Shown: positions 44,690 to 52,254 of the stretch, one piece after another | Numbering within the stretch: position 1 is the stretch's first letter | Layout: each line of letters begins with the position of its first letter | Assembly: GCF_007785775.2 (NCBI RefSeq) | Contig: NZ_VNIK02000006.1 | Coordinates: 1-64,000 of the forward strand | Reading direction: 5' to 3' | DNA length: 64,000 nt | Source: Flagellimonas hadalis | GTDB taxonomy: Bacteria > Bacteroidota > Bacteroidia > Flavobacteriales > Flavobacteriaceae | Translations under genes and position numbers: made by a program | The notes under the pieces: model-generated | What the model was told of the DNA's origin: nothing | What the model saw: the letters and a program-made list of their open reading frames with translations, nothing else | Databases searched by the model: none

Positions 44690-46654
44690 ATGTCCTCGAT
44701 AAAACACATTTATACGCTACCGCTTGTACTGGCATTGATGCTGACCTGTTGTGCACCGCTTTCGGCCCAAAGCTTGGAAGAACAAATACAGGATTTAAAG
44801 GCCGAACTCAAGGAAAAATCGGGCGAGGACAAGGTAATGGCACTGAAAGATATAGGGATGAAGTTTCGTTCCATAGATTATGACAGTGCTTGGTATTATA
44901 TTGAATTGGCCCATACCGAAGCCGAAAGACAACAAAATGAATACCTGAAGGCAAGGATGTTGGTATCGTTCGGGATACTCGAGAACGGGAAAGGCAATTC
45001 TGATCAAGCCCTAAAATACTACCAAGATGCTTTGCCGCCCATTGAAAGTTCAGAAGACCATTTTGCCATAGGGGCACTTTATACCAATATGTCCAATGCT
45101 TACGAAAAAACAGGTGAAGTGGACAAATCGGTTGCCTATCAATTAAATGCGCTGAAAGAGTTTGAGGCTTCCCAAGATTCCATTTGGATAGCCGGAAGCC
45201 TCAATAATTTGGGCAGTAGATACCAAGCTGTCAATGAATGGGAACTCTCAAAGGACTATTTTCAGAAGGCCCTGGAACTATACCAGCAATTGGGGCATGA
45301 GTATTACGTGGCACTGACCTATAATAATCTGGCCAGTGTTTATCTGCACTTTAAAGATTACGAAAAAGTCATAGAATACTCCGATAAATCGTACCGCAGT
45401 TTTAATGCATTGGGCGCGCCATTTGAATCAGCGGCACCACTTTATAATTTGGGATATGGGTATCAAGGTCTGAACGAATTGGACAAAGCGAAGGAATACT
45501 TTGCTCAGGCCCTGGAAATACAGCAAGAAAAGGGAGATTGGTATGTGGTCGTCCATCTTAAAAATGACCTGGCCAAAACACTCATGATGCAGGGTAAGTA
45601 CCAAGAAGCAGAAAACCTCGCACTGGAGGCCTATGACCAAGCATTGGAGCATGAACTTGTTTTGGCACAGGTGGAACTATCGAAGACCCTGTCATCCGTA
45701 AGTGAAAGTATGGGAAAGTACAAGGATGCGTATGGTTACCTACAAATACATAATGAGGTGCTTGACAGTCTGCAGGGTTTGGAAAGGGCCAAGGAAGTGC
45801 TCAACCTGAAGGAAAAGTACGAGACCGAGCAAAAGGAAAACGAAATCCTTCGCCAACAGAACGAACTGGTCGAAAGTGAACTGTCCATTAAAAAACGCAA
45901 CAATATGCTGATCGGCAGCGGCGGTCTTTTGGCAATACTGCTCATTGTAGGATTTGTGGTGTTCCGGGAACAGAAGATCAGGACAAAAAACTTGGCAAGG
46001 GAGACAGCCCTGGAAAAGGCCATGGCCGAAGCCAAGGCCCAGGAGAACCTAAAGGAACAACGCATCCGGATTGCCCGCGACCTGCATGATAATATTGGTT
46101 CCCAGCTCACCTATTTGACCACTATCACCGATTCCGCCAAAAGAGGAATCGATAAGGGCGAAGTTTTCCTTATGGAAAAGCTCACCCAAATGAAGCAATT
46201 TTCCCTGGTGACCATTTCCGAACTGCGGGATACCATTTGGGCCATGAACAAGGACGAAATCAGTTTGGAAGACATCCGGGAACGCACCCAGCAATTGGCC
46301 GCGACCGTCCATGAGGCCACGGATGATAAGATCAGGGTGCGCATCGAGGGGAACCCGACCAATAAGGTGCTCAATGCCTTTGTGGGGATGAACCTGTTCA
46401 GGATCATTCAAGAGTCGGTGAACAATGCAGTGAAGCATTCGGAAAGCACCGAAATCGCCGTCACCTTTGTGGAACAGGACAATCAGGTGGAAATTATGGT
46501 CGAAGATCAGGGCAAAGGTTTCGATATGACGAAAGAATCAACAGGGAATGGTCTCCAGATCATGCGCAACCGTGCCCAGAAAGCAGGGATTGATTTTAAA
46601 CAGACCAGTGAACTGGGGAAAGGGACCAAGGTGGAGCTAAAGGTGAACGTGTAA
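44690..46654 (+). CDS. TPR-containing sensor histidine kinase (HisKA_3 family)
   Basis: 654 residues: signal peptide (LPLVLALMLTCCAPLSAQ), about six TPR repeats in the periplasm (residues 90-370; for example ALYTNMSNAYEKTGEVDKSVAYQL), a coiled coil, one membrane helix (NMLIGSGGLLAILLIVGFVVF), a second coiled coil, the HisKA_3 dimerisation helix with the phospho-acceptor His466 (ARDLHDNIGSQL), and the ATPase with N-box (IIQESVNNAVKHS) and G-box (DQGKGFDM, GNGLQIM). It would sense a periplasmic protein or ligand through the TPRs and phosphorylate the NarL-type regulator encoded 22 bases downstream. Confidence 0.92.
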   Translation: MSSIKHIYTLPLVLALMLTCCAPLSAQSLEEQIQDLKAELKEKSGEDKVMALKDIGMKFRSIDYDSAWYYIELAHTEAERQQNEYLKARMLVSFGILENGKGNSDQALKYYQDALPPIESSEDHFAIGALYTNMSNAYEKTGEVDKSVAYQLNALKEFEASQDSIWIAGSLNNLGSRYQAVNEWELSKDYFQKALELYQQLGHEYYVALTYNNLASVYLHFKDYEKVIEYSDKSYRSFNALGAPFESAAPLYNLGYGYQGLNELDKAKEYFAQALEIQQEKGDWYVVVHLKNDLAKTLMMQGKYQEAENLALEAYDQALEHELVLAQVELSKTLSSVSESMGKYKDAYGYLQIHNEVLDSLQGLERAKEVLNLKEKYETEQKENEILRQQNELVESELSIKKRNNMLIGSGGLLAILLIVGFVVFREQKIRTKNLARETALEKAMAEAKAQENLKEQRIRIARDLHDNIGSQLTYLTTITDSAKRGIDKGEVFLMEKLTQMKQFSLVTISELRDTIWAMNKDEISLEDIRERTQQLAATVHEATDDKIRVRIEGNPTNKVLNAFVGMNLFRIIQESVNNAVKHSESTEIAVTFVEQDNQVEIMVEDQGKGFDMTKESTGNGLQIMRNRAQKAGIDFKQTSELGKGTKVELKVNV

Positions 46655-46676
46655 ACCCAAATTTAAAGACAAATCT

Positions 46677-47333
46677 ATGGGCAAGATCAAGTTGGCAATA
46701 GTGGATGACAATACATTTTTGGCAAGGGCCATCCGTGAAAAACTTGTCGAATATACCGATTTGGACATCAAATACATGGTGTACAATGGCAGTGAACTTT
46801 TGGCCAAGCTGGAAAAGAGCCATAATCTGGACCTAGTGCTCATGGACATTGAAATGCCCATTTTGGACGGGATAGAGACGGTCCATATCATGAAACAAAA
46901 ATACCCGCACATCAAGGTGCTCATGCTGACCGTTTTTGACAATGACGAGAACATTTTCAATGCCATTCGCGCAGGGGCCGATGGCTACTTGCTCAAGGAA
47001 GTGGAAGCGGACAAACTGTATAGCGCCATCAAAGAGACTATTTCGGGAGGTGCGGCGATGAGTCCCTCCATTGCCGTAAAAACACTAAGATTGTTGCGCT
47101 ATCCTGAAAAACAGGAATCGTTGACCATAACGGAAGACTTGGTCGAATTGAGTGTTCGGGAGCGGGAAGTGCTGGAACAACTGTCCGAAGGGCTCAGCTA
47201 TACGGTCATTGCCAGCAACCTTTTTCTTTCGCCCAGCACGGTACGAAAACATATCGAAAACATCTACAAAAAACTCCAAGTGCACAACAAGCTTGAGGCC
47301 GTGCAAAAGGCAAGGCGGCAGAGTTTGATTTGA
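46677..47333 (+). CDS. NarL/LuxR-type response regulator
   Basis: 218 residues. Receiver domain with the acidic pair (VDDN), phospho-acceptor Asp57 (LVLMDIEMPILDG), Thr/Ser (MLTVFD) and Lys (LLKEV); C-terminal LuxR helix-turn-helix (SVREREVLEQLSEGLSYTVIASNLFLSPSTVRKHIENIYKKL). It is the partner of the kinase just upstream. LuxR-type regulators bind dyads of roughly this size, so it is the leading candidate for the conserved dyad before the 38504 and 43640 transcripts. Confidence 0.94.
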   Translation: MGKIKLAIVDDNTFLARAIREKLVEYTDLDIKYMVYNGSELLAKLEKSHNLDLVLMDIEMPILDGIETVHIMKQKYPHIKVLMLTVFDNDENIFNAIRAGADGYLLKEVEADKLYSAIKETISGGAAMSPSIAVKTLRLLRYPEKQESLTITEDLVELSVREREVLEQLSEGLSYTVIASNLFLSPSTVRKHIENIYKKLQVHNKLEAVQKARRQSLI

Positions 47334-47353
47334 AATTTTTTTGAACTTCGGAA

Positions 47354-47370
47354 TTTTTGGGAACCAAAAA
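47354..47370 (+). terminator. Hairpin after the response-regulator gene
   Basis: TTTTTGG-GAA-CCAAAAA, 20 bases after the response-regulator stop codon. The stem is AT-rich and there is no clean T-run after it, so it may or may not end transcription. GGAA and TTCC flank it and could lengthen the stem with bulges. Confidence 0.3.
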
Positions 47371-47626
47371 CTGCTTCCAAACATAAGGGTGGTCATAAAG
47401 GGTCAAAACAGATAGGATAAACCCCTCCGAAGATTCAATCTATGCGTATCTTTCAGACATGTTTTTTCAGGCTAAGGGGAAAAGTGACCCAAAACTTGTT
47501 ATGGAGGGAATTTTTCTATGTTAAAAACCGTATTTGGCCCTCAAGATTTGTTTTAAGTAGGCCACTTTAGGTATTTGATTGGCAATATGGGAATCGAACC
47601 TTGGCCAAATTTATTATTTCTATTGC

Positions 47627-48274
47627 ATGGGAGAAGATACAGCTGATATATATGAGGTTAGGGCCATAACAGATGGGACAGTGAAAGATGGATTTTGGAA
47701 AAGTCTGCCGATTTTGACCGATTTCAAACAGCCCTGGAATTCTGGATTTATTCAAAAAACGGCCTTTAAAGCCTGTCATGACAAGGACTGGCTTTACCTG
47801 AATTATCGGGTAGAGGACAGCTCCGTCCATGTGCAAAAGATATCGGGCCATAAGCTGGAGGTGGTCCATGGCGACCGTGTTGAAATCTTTTTCAAAACAG
47901 ATGCATTGTTGAAGACCTATTACTGTTTGGAAGTCGACCCTGATGGTAGGATACTGGATTATACGGCGGCCTTTTATAGAAAGTTTGATTACGAATGGTC
48001 GTGGCCGGAAGGTCACCTATCTGCCAAAGCTGGTCGAACGGATTCCGGGTATTGGGTGGAGCTGAAAGTCAGTTTAAAATCCTTGCAAGATCTTGATATT
48101 TTGAAGAATGGAGCTATTGGGGCTGGAATTTACAGGGGAGATTGCCGGAATTTGGGACATTTCCCGGTCAACGAATCGGAGTTTGTTTGGATCACATGGG
48201 TAGACCCTATGACGGAGGAACCGGATTTTCATGTGCCCAGCTCGTTCGGGAGATTGAAATTGCTCGGTCTCTGA
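47627..48274 (+). CDS. CBM9-like carbohydrate-binding protein
   Basis: 215 residues from the ATG at 47627; a TTG at 47579 could add 16 residues, but the family pattern begins after the ATG. Motifs of the CBM9/DOMON-like fold: FKACHDKDWLYLNYRVEDSSV, HGDRVEIFFKTD, YYCLEVDPDGRILDYTAAFYR, and the terminal FHVPSSFGRLKLL typical of the family. No signal peptide is evident, which is unusual for a polysaccharide-binding module but common for the short stand-alone members. It is convergent with the fucose operon (389 bases between), so it may be an accessory to algal-sugar use. No catalytic residues. Confidence 0.75.
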   Translation: MGEDTADIYEVRAITDGTVKDGFWKSLPILTDFKQPWNSGFIQKTAFKACHDKDWLYLNYRVEDSSVHVQKISGHKLEVVHGDRVEIFFKTDALLKTYYCLEVDPDGRILDYTAAFYRKFDYEWSWPEGHLSAKAGRTDSGYWVELKVSLKSLQDLDILKNGAIGAGIYRGDCRNLGHFPVNESEFVWITWVDPMTEEPDFHVPSSFGRLKLLGL

Positions 48275-48663
48275 TCAACGACCATTCTTGATATTTTCAC
48301 AAAAGATGATTTCAATTGAAATGAAACTTTTTGTTTTTGTGGCTCAGGCGTTTTTTCAAGTCTGCTAAACCTATACGTACTAAAATTTTCAGTTCTGGAT
48401 TTGGATTTTGGCCAGAGGTTCTTCATCCGTTAGATTCAAAATCTAAACCCCAAGTCGAGTTTTATTCGACCTCTATTGAAACCAATATTATTATCTGCAC
48501 TAATGTTCTTTGTATAGGATCTGGCAAATTGATTGTAGACCTGGATAAAAGATTTATGGCTAAGTCATAGTTGCCCCAAACAACCCCATCAATACTTTCC
48601 TAGAATTGTTTCATCCGGATACTATGCAACAATTGAAATGTATTGGGATGGGATTTAGGTAAC
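48275..48663. other. Intergenic region between CBM9-like gene and fucose operon end
   Basis: 389 bases with no convincing gene; short frames on both strands lack family features. A 14-bp palindrome ATTTCAATTGAAAT (48309-48322) followed by a T-rich stretch, and a small stem TTAGATT-CAA-AATCTAA (48430-48446), could be weak terminators for the two converging transcripts. No strong signal. Confidence 0.35.
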
Positions 48664-49824
48664 TCAATGCTTTCTAAAAAGTGGCATTTGCCCAACTTCA
48701 GGGCATCCAATTTGTTCCATCACCTGTTTCAATTGCGTTTTGAGCAAGGCAATGGTATGGTCGCCTCCTTTGCTTCCCATGGCTGCAACGCCATACATAA
48801 AGGACCGCCCTAAAAAAGTAAACTGTGCCCCACTGGCCATGGTTCGGGCAATATCAGGTCCGGAGCGCACACCGCTATCCATCATCACAGTGAGTCGATT
48901 GCCATATTTTGCTGATATTTGGGTCAATGGTTTTATAGTGGATTCCCCGGCATCCAATTGTCTTCCCCCGTGATTGGATACAATGATGCCATCCAATCCC
49001 AAGGCAATGGCTTTTTCAGTATCAGCTTCCGTGGCCACTCCCTTTAGGACCAACTTTCCTTTCCAAAGGTCTCTTATTTGGGCAATTTTGTCCGTGTCCA
49101 TACGCTTACTGAAGGTCTGGTCCATGAATTGTCCCAACTGTTTTAGGTTGAGCCCTTTGGGCATGTAGGGTTTAAGCACTTCAAAATTGGGCTGTCCATG
49201 CCGTATAGTCTCAAAGGCCCATTGGGGCTTTCCCAATATCTGAAGGATGTTGGAAAAGCTCATTTTTGGGGGCATGGAAAGTCCATTCTTTATTTCTTTG
49301 GGACGAAAACCGAAAACCGGCGTGTCGCAAAGAAGTACCAGTACGGGACAACCTGCAACTTGGGCCCGATGGATCAGGTCATTTCGAACGGATTCCTTTG
49401 TGGGGTGGTACAATTGAAACCATGCATTTCCCTCGGTGATCTCGCTGATACGTTCGATGCTGGAAGTGCCCACCGTACTCAGGATAAAGGGAATATTGTG
49501 TTGAAATGCGGCCCTGGCCAGGATCTCGGGGGAATTGGGCCACATGAGTCCTTGGAGACCGATGGGGGCAATCCCAAAAGGCGCAGCGTAACTTTTTCCA
49601 AAGATCTCAGTGGTCATGTTCGCCTCTTTGTAGGTGTCCAGATACCGGGGCAACAATTCAACCTCCCTGATTTCACTGGTGTTCTTTCTGAGGTTCACTT
49701 CCTCATTGCATCCACCGTCCAGATATTCAAAGGCGAACTTGGGAATACGCTTGCGGGCCTTCTCTCGAAGGTCTTCGATGGACGGATATTTGGGATTGAA
49801 CATGATTTGTTTTTGGTTGCGCAT
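48664..49824 (-). CDS. FMN-dependent L-lactate dehydrogenase-like alpha-hydroxyacid dehydrogenase
   Basis: 386 residues (alternative ATG at 49803). Motifs of the LldD/lactate-oxidase family: FEYLDGGCNEEVNLRKN, AAPFGIAPIGLQGLMWP, LSTVGTSSIERI, FQLYHPT, LCDTPVFGFRPKEIKNG, VLKGV and the catalytic His with arginine in SNHGGRQLD. It oxidises an L-2-hydroxyacid to the 2-keto acid with FMN, giving electrons to the respiratory chain. As last gene of the fucose operon it most likely removes the L-lactate produced with pyruvate by the diketo-acid hydrolase encoded at 61951, which would complete the route to central metabolism. Starts 4 bases after the mutarotase stop. Confidence 0.88.
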   Translation of the reverse strand: MRNQKQIMFNPKYPSIEDLREKARKRIPKFAFEYLDGGCNEEVNLRKNTSEIREVELLPRYLDTYKEANMTTEIFGKSYAAPFGIAPIGLQGLMWPNSPEILARAAFQHNIPFILSTVGTSSIERISEITEGNAWFQLYHPTKESVRNDLIHRAQVAGCPVLVLLCDTPVFGFRPKEIKNGLSMPPKMSFSNILQILGKPQWAFETIRHGQPNFEVLKPYMPKGLNLKQLGQFMDQTFSKRMDTDKIAQIRDLWKGKLVLKGVATEADTEKAIALGLDGIIVSNHGGRQLDAGESTIKPLTQISAKYGNRLTVMMDSGVRSGPDIARTMASGAQFTFLGRSFMYGVAAMGSKGGDHTIALLKTQLKQVMEQIGCPEVGQMPLFRKH

Positions 49825-49828
49825 ACGA

Positions 49829-50167
49829 TTACAACTTGAATATTTTTTTCATGGGCATCCATTTTTCACCTTTTTGGGCAAATGGAAGCGGTTTTTGGAA
49901 CGTCCACATCAACTTTTCCCATTCTTGCACCTTGGGGTTTTGGGCATCGGCCTGTTGTTTTTTCTCAAAAGAAAACGAATCATCCACCTCCATGATCATG
50001 GACAACCGATTGCCTATCCGGTATATTTCCATGTTTTGGATGCCGGACTCCTTGATGCTCTCCAAAATTTCGGGCCATACTTTTTTATGATGCTCCTCAT
50101 AGGCCGCAATGCTTTGTTCGTCATCCACAAGATCTAGTGCCAAGCAATATCTTTTTAGATTTCCCAT
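49829..50167 (-). CDS. L-rhamnose/L-fucose mutarotase family (RhaM-like)
   Basis: 112 residues, the length of RhaM (about 104-110). Pattern: CLALDLVDDEQSIAAYEEHHKKVWPEILESIKESGI with the catalytic-region His pair, then MEIYRIGNRLSMIMEVDD and the Trp-rich end (EWEKLMWTFQKPL). The enzyme interconverts alpha and beta anomers of 6-deoxy-hexoses; in this operon L-fucose is the likely substrate. Its start overlaps the FucP stop by 13 bases, which implies translational coupling. Confidence 0.85.
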   Translation of the reverse strand: MGNLKRYCLALDLVDDEQSIAAYEEHHKKVWPEILESIKESGIQNMEIYRIGNRLSMIMEVDDSFSFEKKQQADAQNPKVQEWEKLMWTFQKPLPFAQKGEKWMPMKKIFKL

Positions 50168-51462
50168 ACGTGTTCATTTTTTAAAGTGTCAAAACCGAAC
50201 CAAGCAATGTAGGCGAAACAGAATAAGGGAAGGGTAAACGAATAATTCACCTCGGCCACCCCCATGATCTTGATGTCGGCCACCCCATGGCCCCCAATAT
50301 CAATGATCATTCCCTGTAATTTGGGCATCAGGGCTCCCCCAACAATGGCCATGACCAACCCGGCCGCACCCAATTTGGATTCCTCCTCGGTCAATCCGTT
50401 CAAAGCAATTCCATAAATGGTCGGAAACATGGGTGACATAAAGAACGAAATACCCACTAATGAAAGCAATCCCAAATGGCCTTCAATAAAAATGGCGGCC
50501 AAGGAACAGATCCCTGCCATGAGGGAAAACCACATCAACATTTTGCCCGGACTGAGAAAACGTAACAGATAAGTGCCGATGGCCCGCCCGACCAAAAACA
50601 AAATGAACGCCGCAAACTGGTAATTTGCGGCTATATCGCTTGCCATACCCATGGCTTCGGCATATTGATAGATGTAGGTCCAGCACATGATCTGCGCACC
50701 AACATATAGAATCTGTGCCAATACCCCCAACCTGTAACGGGGCCTTTGGAACAGTAGCCTGCCCGTTTCTTTCAAGGATGGAATTGCTCCATTTCCTTTG
50801 GCCTGGGGCATTTTGTTGACCAATATGAGGACGAATACCACCAGAATGACCAGTCCCAGAACCACATACGGGTCCCTGATCACCATGAGGTCCGAGGTAC
50901 GCACCAAAGCTTTTTTGACAGGATCCAAGGATGAATAATCAGCGATATCATCCGATTGCAGTTTTTTGAGCACAAATTGTTGTGCAATGAGCAATCCCAA
51001 TAGCAACCCTACCGGATTGAACACTTGGGCCAGGTTCAGGCGCTGCGTGGCTGTTTCCCTGGCGCCCATGGCCAAAATATAGGGATTGGCCGTTGTTTCC
51101 AGAAAGGCAAGCCCAAAGGTGAGCACATACAGACCGAGGCAAAAAAACCAGAATTCCTCCATGATGGCCGCAGGATAGAACATGAGCGCCCCTACCGCAT
51201 AAAGGGCCAGCCCTATCAGTATCCCGACCTTATATGAGTATTTCCGGACAAAAAGTGCAGCGGGAAGGGCCATGCAAAAGTAACCGCCATAAAATGCCAT
51301 TTGCACCCATGCAGCCTGGGAATTGGAAAGCTCCAATACCTTTTTGAAGGCCTGTACCATAGGGTCCGTAACGGCATTGGCAAAACCCCAAAGCGCAAAA
51401 AGGGAAGTAATCAGGACGAAGGGCAAAAGCGCTTTTTTGGATATAATTTTTGGTCTGGTCAT
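50155..51462 (-). CDS. fucP: FucP-type L-fucose:proton symporter (MFS)
   Basis: 435 residues with 12 hydrophobic segments. FucP-family features: LITSLFALWGFANAVTDPMVQAFKKV at the start, SNSQAAWVQMAFYGGYFCMALPAALFVRKYSYKVGILIGLALYAVGALMF, and LAFLETTANPYILAMG, all typical of the FGHS family. It imports L-fucose (or a closely related sugar) across the inner membrane with a proton. The gene lies between the SDR and mutarotase genes, with gaps of 9 bases and a 13-base overlap. The proposed specificity rests on family and context. Confidence 0.88.
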   Translation of the reverse strand: MTRPKIISKKALLPFVLITSLFALWGFANAVTDPMVQAFKKVLELSNSQAAWVQMAFYGGYFCMALPAALFVRKYSYKVGILIGLALYAVGALMFYPAAIMEEFWFFCLGLYVLTFGLAFLETTANPYILAMGARETATQRLNLAQVFNPVGLLLGLLIAQQFVLKKLQSDDIADYSSLDPVKKALVRTSDLMVIRDPYVVLGLVILVVFVLILVNKMPQAKGNGAIPSLKETGRLLFQRPRYRLGVLAQILYVGAQIMCWTYIYQYAEAMGMASDIAANYQFAAFILFLVGRAIGTYLLRFLSPGKMLMWFSLMAGICSLAAIFIEGHLGLLSLVGISFFMSPMFPTIYGIALNGLTEEESKLGAAGLVMAIVGGALMPKLQGMIIDIGGHGVADIKIMGVAEVNYSFTLPLFCFAYIAWFGFDTLKNEHVWEI

Positions 51463-51471
51463 GGCTCTATG

Positions 51472-52251
51472 TTAAAGTGAACGATCCAGATGGGTGTAGC
51501 CCCCATCCACGAAAATCAGTTGGCCGGTAGTATGGCTGGATTTTTCGGAAAGAAGAAAGGCCACTGTGTTGGCGATCTCTTCAGTAGTTGTCATTCTATT
51601 TCCCAATGGAATCCGCGCAATGATATCCTTGAACTTTTCATCCGAATTGTCAAAGGAACTTATCCATCTTTTATATTGAGGGGTCATCGCCTCGGCCACG
51701 ATCACGGCATTCACCCGGATGGAATAGGGAAGAAGTTCCAGCGCCCATTCCCTGGTAAGTGAATTTCGGGCCCCGTTCGATGCCGCATAACCCGAGGTAT
51801 TTCCCTGGCCCGTTACCGATGTTTTGGAACCGATGTTCACAATGCTGCCTTTGTGTTTCTTCAAGTATGGCAAGGCATGGTGGGCCATTAGATAATAATG
51901 TCCCACATTGCGCTCCAAGGAACGTTTAAAACCGTTATAATTGCCATTTTCGAGCCCCACCCCGTCATTGATCCCCGCATTGTTGACCAATCCATCTATT
52001 CTTCCGAACTCTTGAAAGGTTCTTTCAATGGCATTTTTGCATTGCATAGGGTCGGTAAGCTCAGCAAGGGCATAAAAGGCTTTGCCTCCCTTGGCCTTGA
52101 TTTCTTCGACAGTGGAAAGCACGTCGGCCTCATTTCGCCCAATAATGACCGGGATTGCCTTTTCTTCTGCCAAAACACAGGAAATCCCTTTCCCAATTCC
52201 TTTGTCACCCCCTGTGACCAATATGACCTTGTCCTTTAATCTTAAATCCAT
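51472..52251 (-). CDS. SDR dehydrogenase, probable L-fucose dehydrogenase; catalytic Lys replaced by Asn
   Basis: 259 residues of the classical short-chain dehydrogenase family. NAD motif TGGDKGIGKG, NNAG (LVNNAGIND), the Ser region (NIGSKTSVTG), the catalytic Tyr in GYAASNGARNSLTREWA, and the C-terminal FVDGGYTHLDRSL. Classical SDRs have YxxxK; here the codon is AAC, so Lys is replaced by Asn. Lys lowers the Tyr pKa and binds the nicotinamide ribose, so activity may be reduced or altered. The rest resembles SDRs assigned as L-fucose dehydrogenase, which make L-fuconolactone, the substrate of the lactonase at 58310; a 2-keto-3-deoxy-fuconate dehydrogenase is the alternative. Three bases follow the fucosidase stop. 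Confidence 0.8.
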   Translation of the reverse strand: MDLRLKDKVILVTGGDKGIGKGISCVLAEEKAIPVIIGRNEADVLSTVEEIKAKGGKAFYALAELTDPMQCKNAIERTFQEFGRIDGLVNNAGINDGVGLENGNYNGFKRSLERNVGHYYLMAHHALPYLKKHKGSIVNIGSKTSVTGQGNTSGYAASNGARNSLTREWALELLPYSIRVNAVIVAEAMTPQYKRWISSFDNSDEKFKDIIARIPLGNRMTTTEEIANTVAFLLSEKSSHTTGQLIFVDGGYTHLDRSL

Positions 52252-52254
52252 GTA

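Noticed and set aside
47579..47626. TTG-started extension of the CBM9-like gene
   Set aside because: The extra 16 residues do not look like a signal peptide or family sequence; the ATG at 47627 is preferred.
48309..48322. Palindrome ATTTCAATTGAAAT as an operator
   Set aside because: Located between two converging genes with no promoter nearby; more likely part of a weak terminator or chance in AT-rich DNA.
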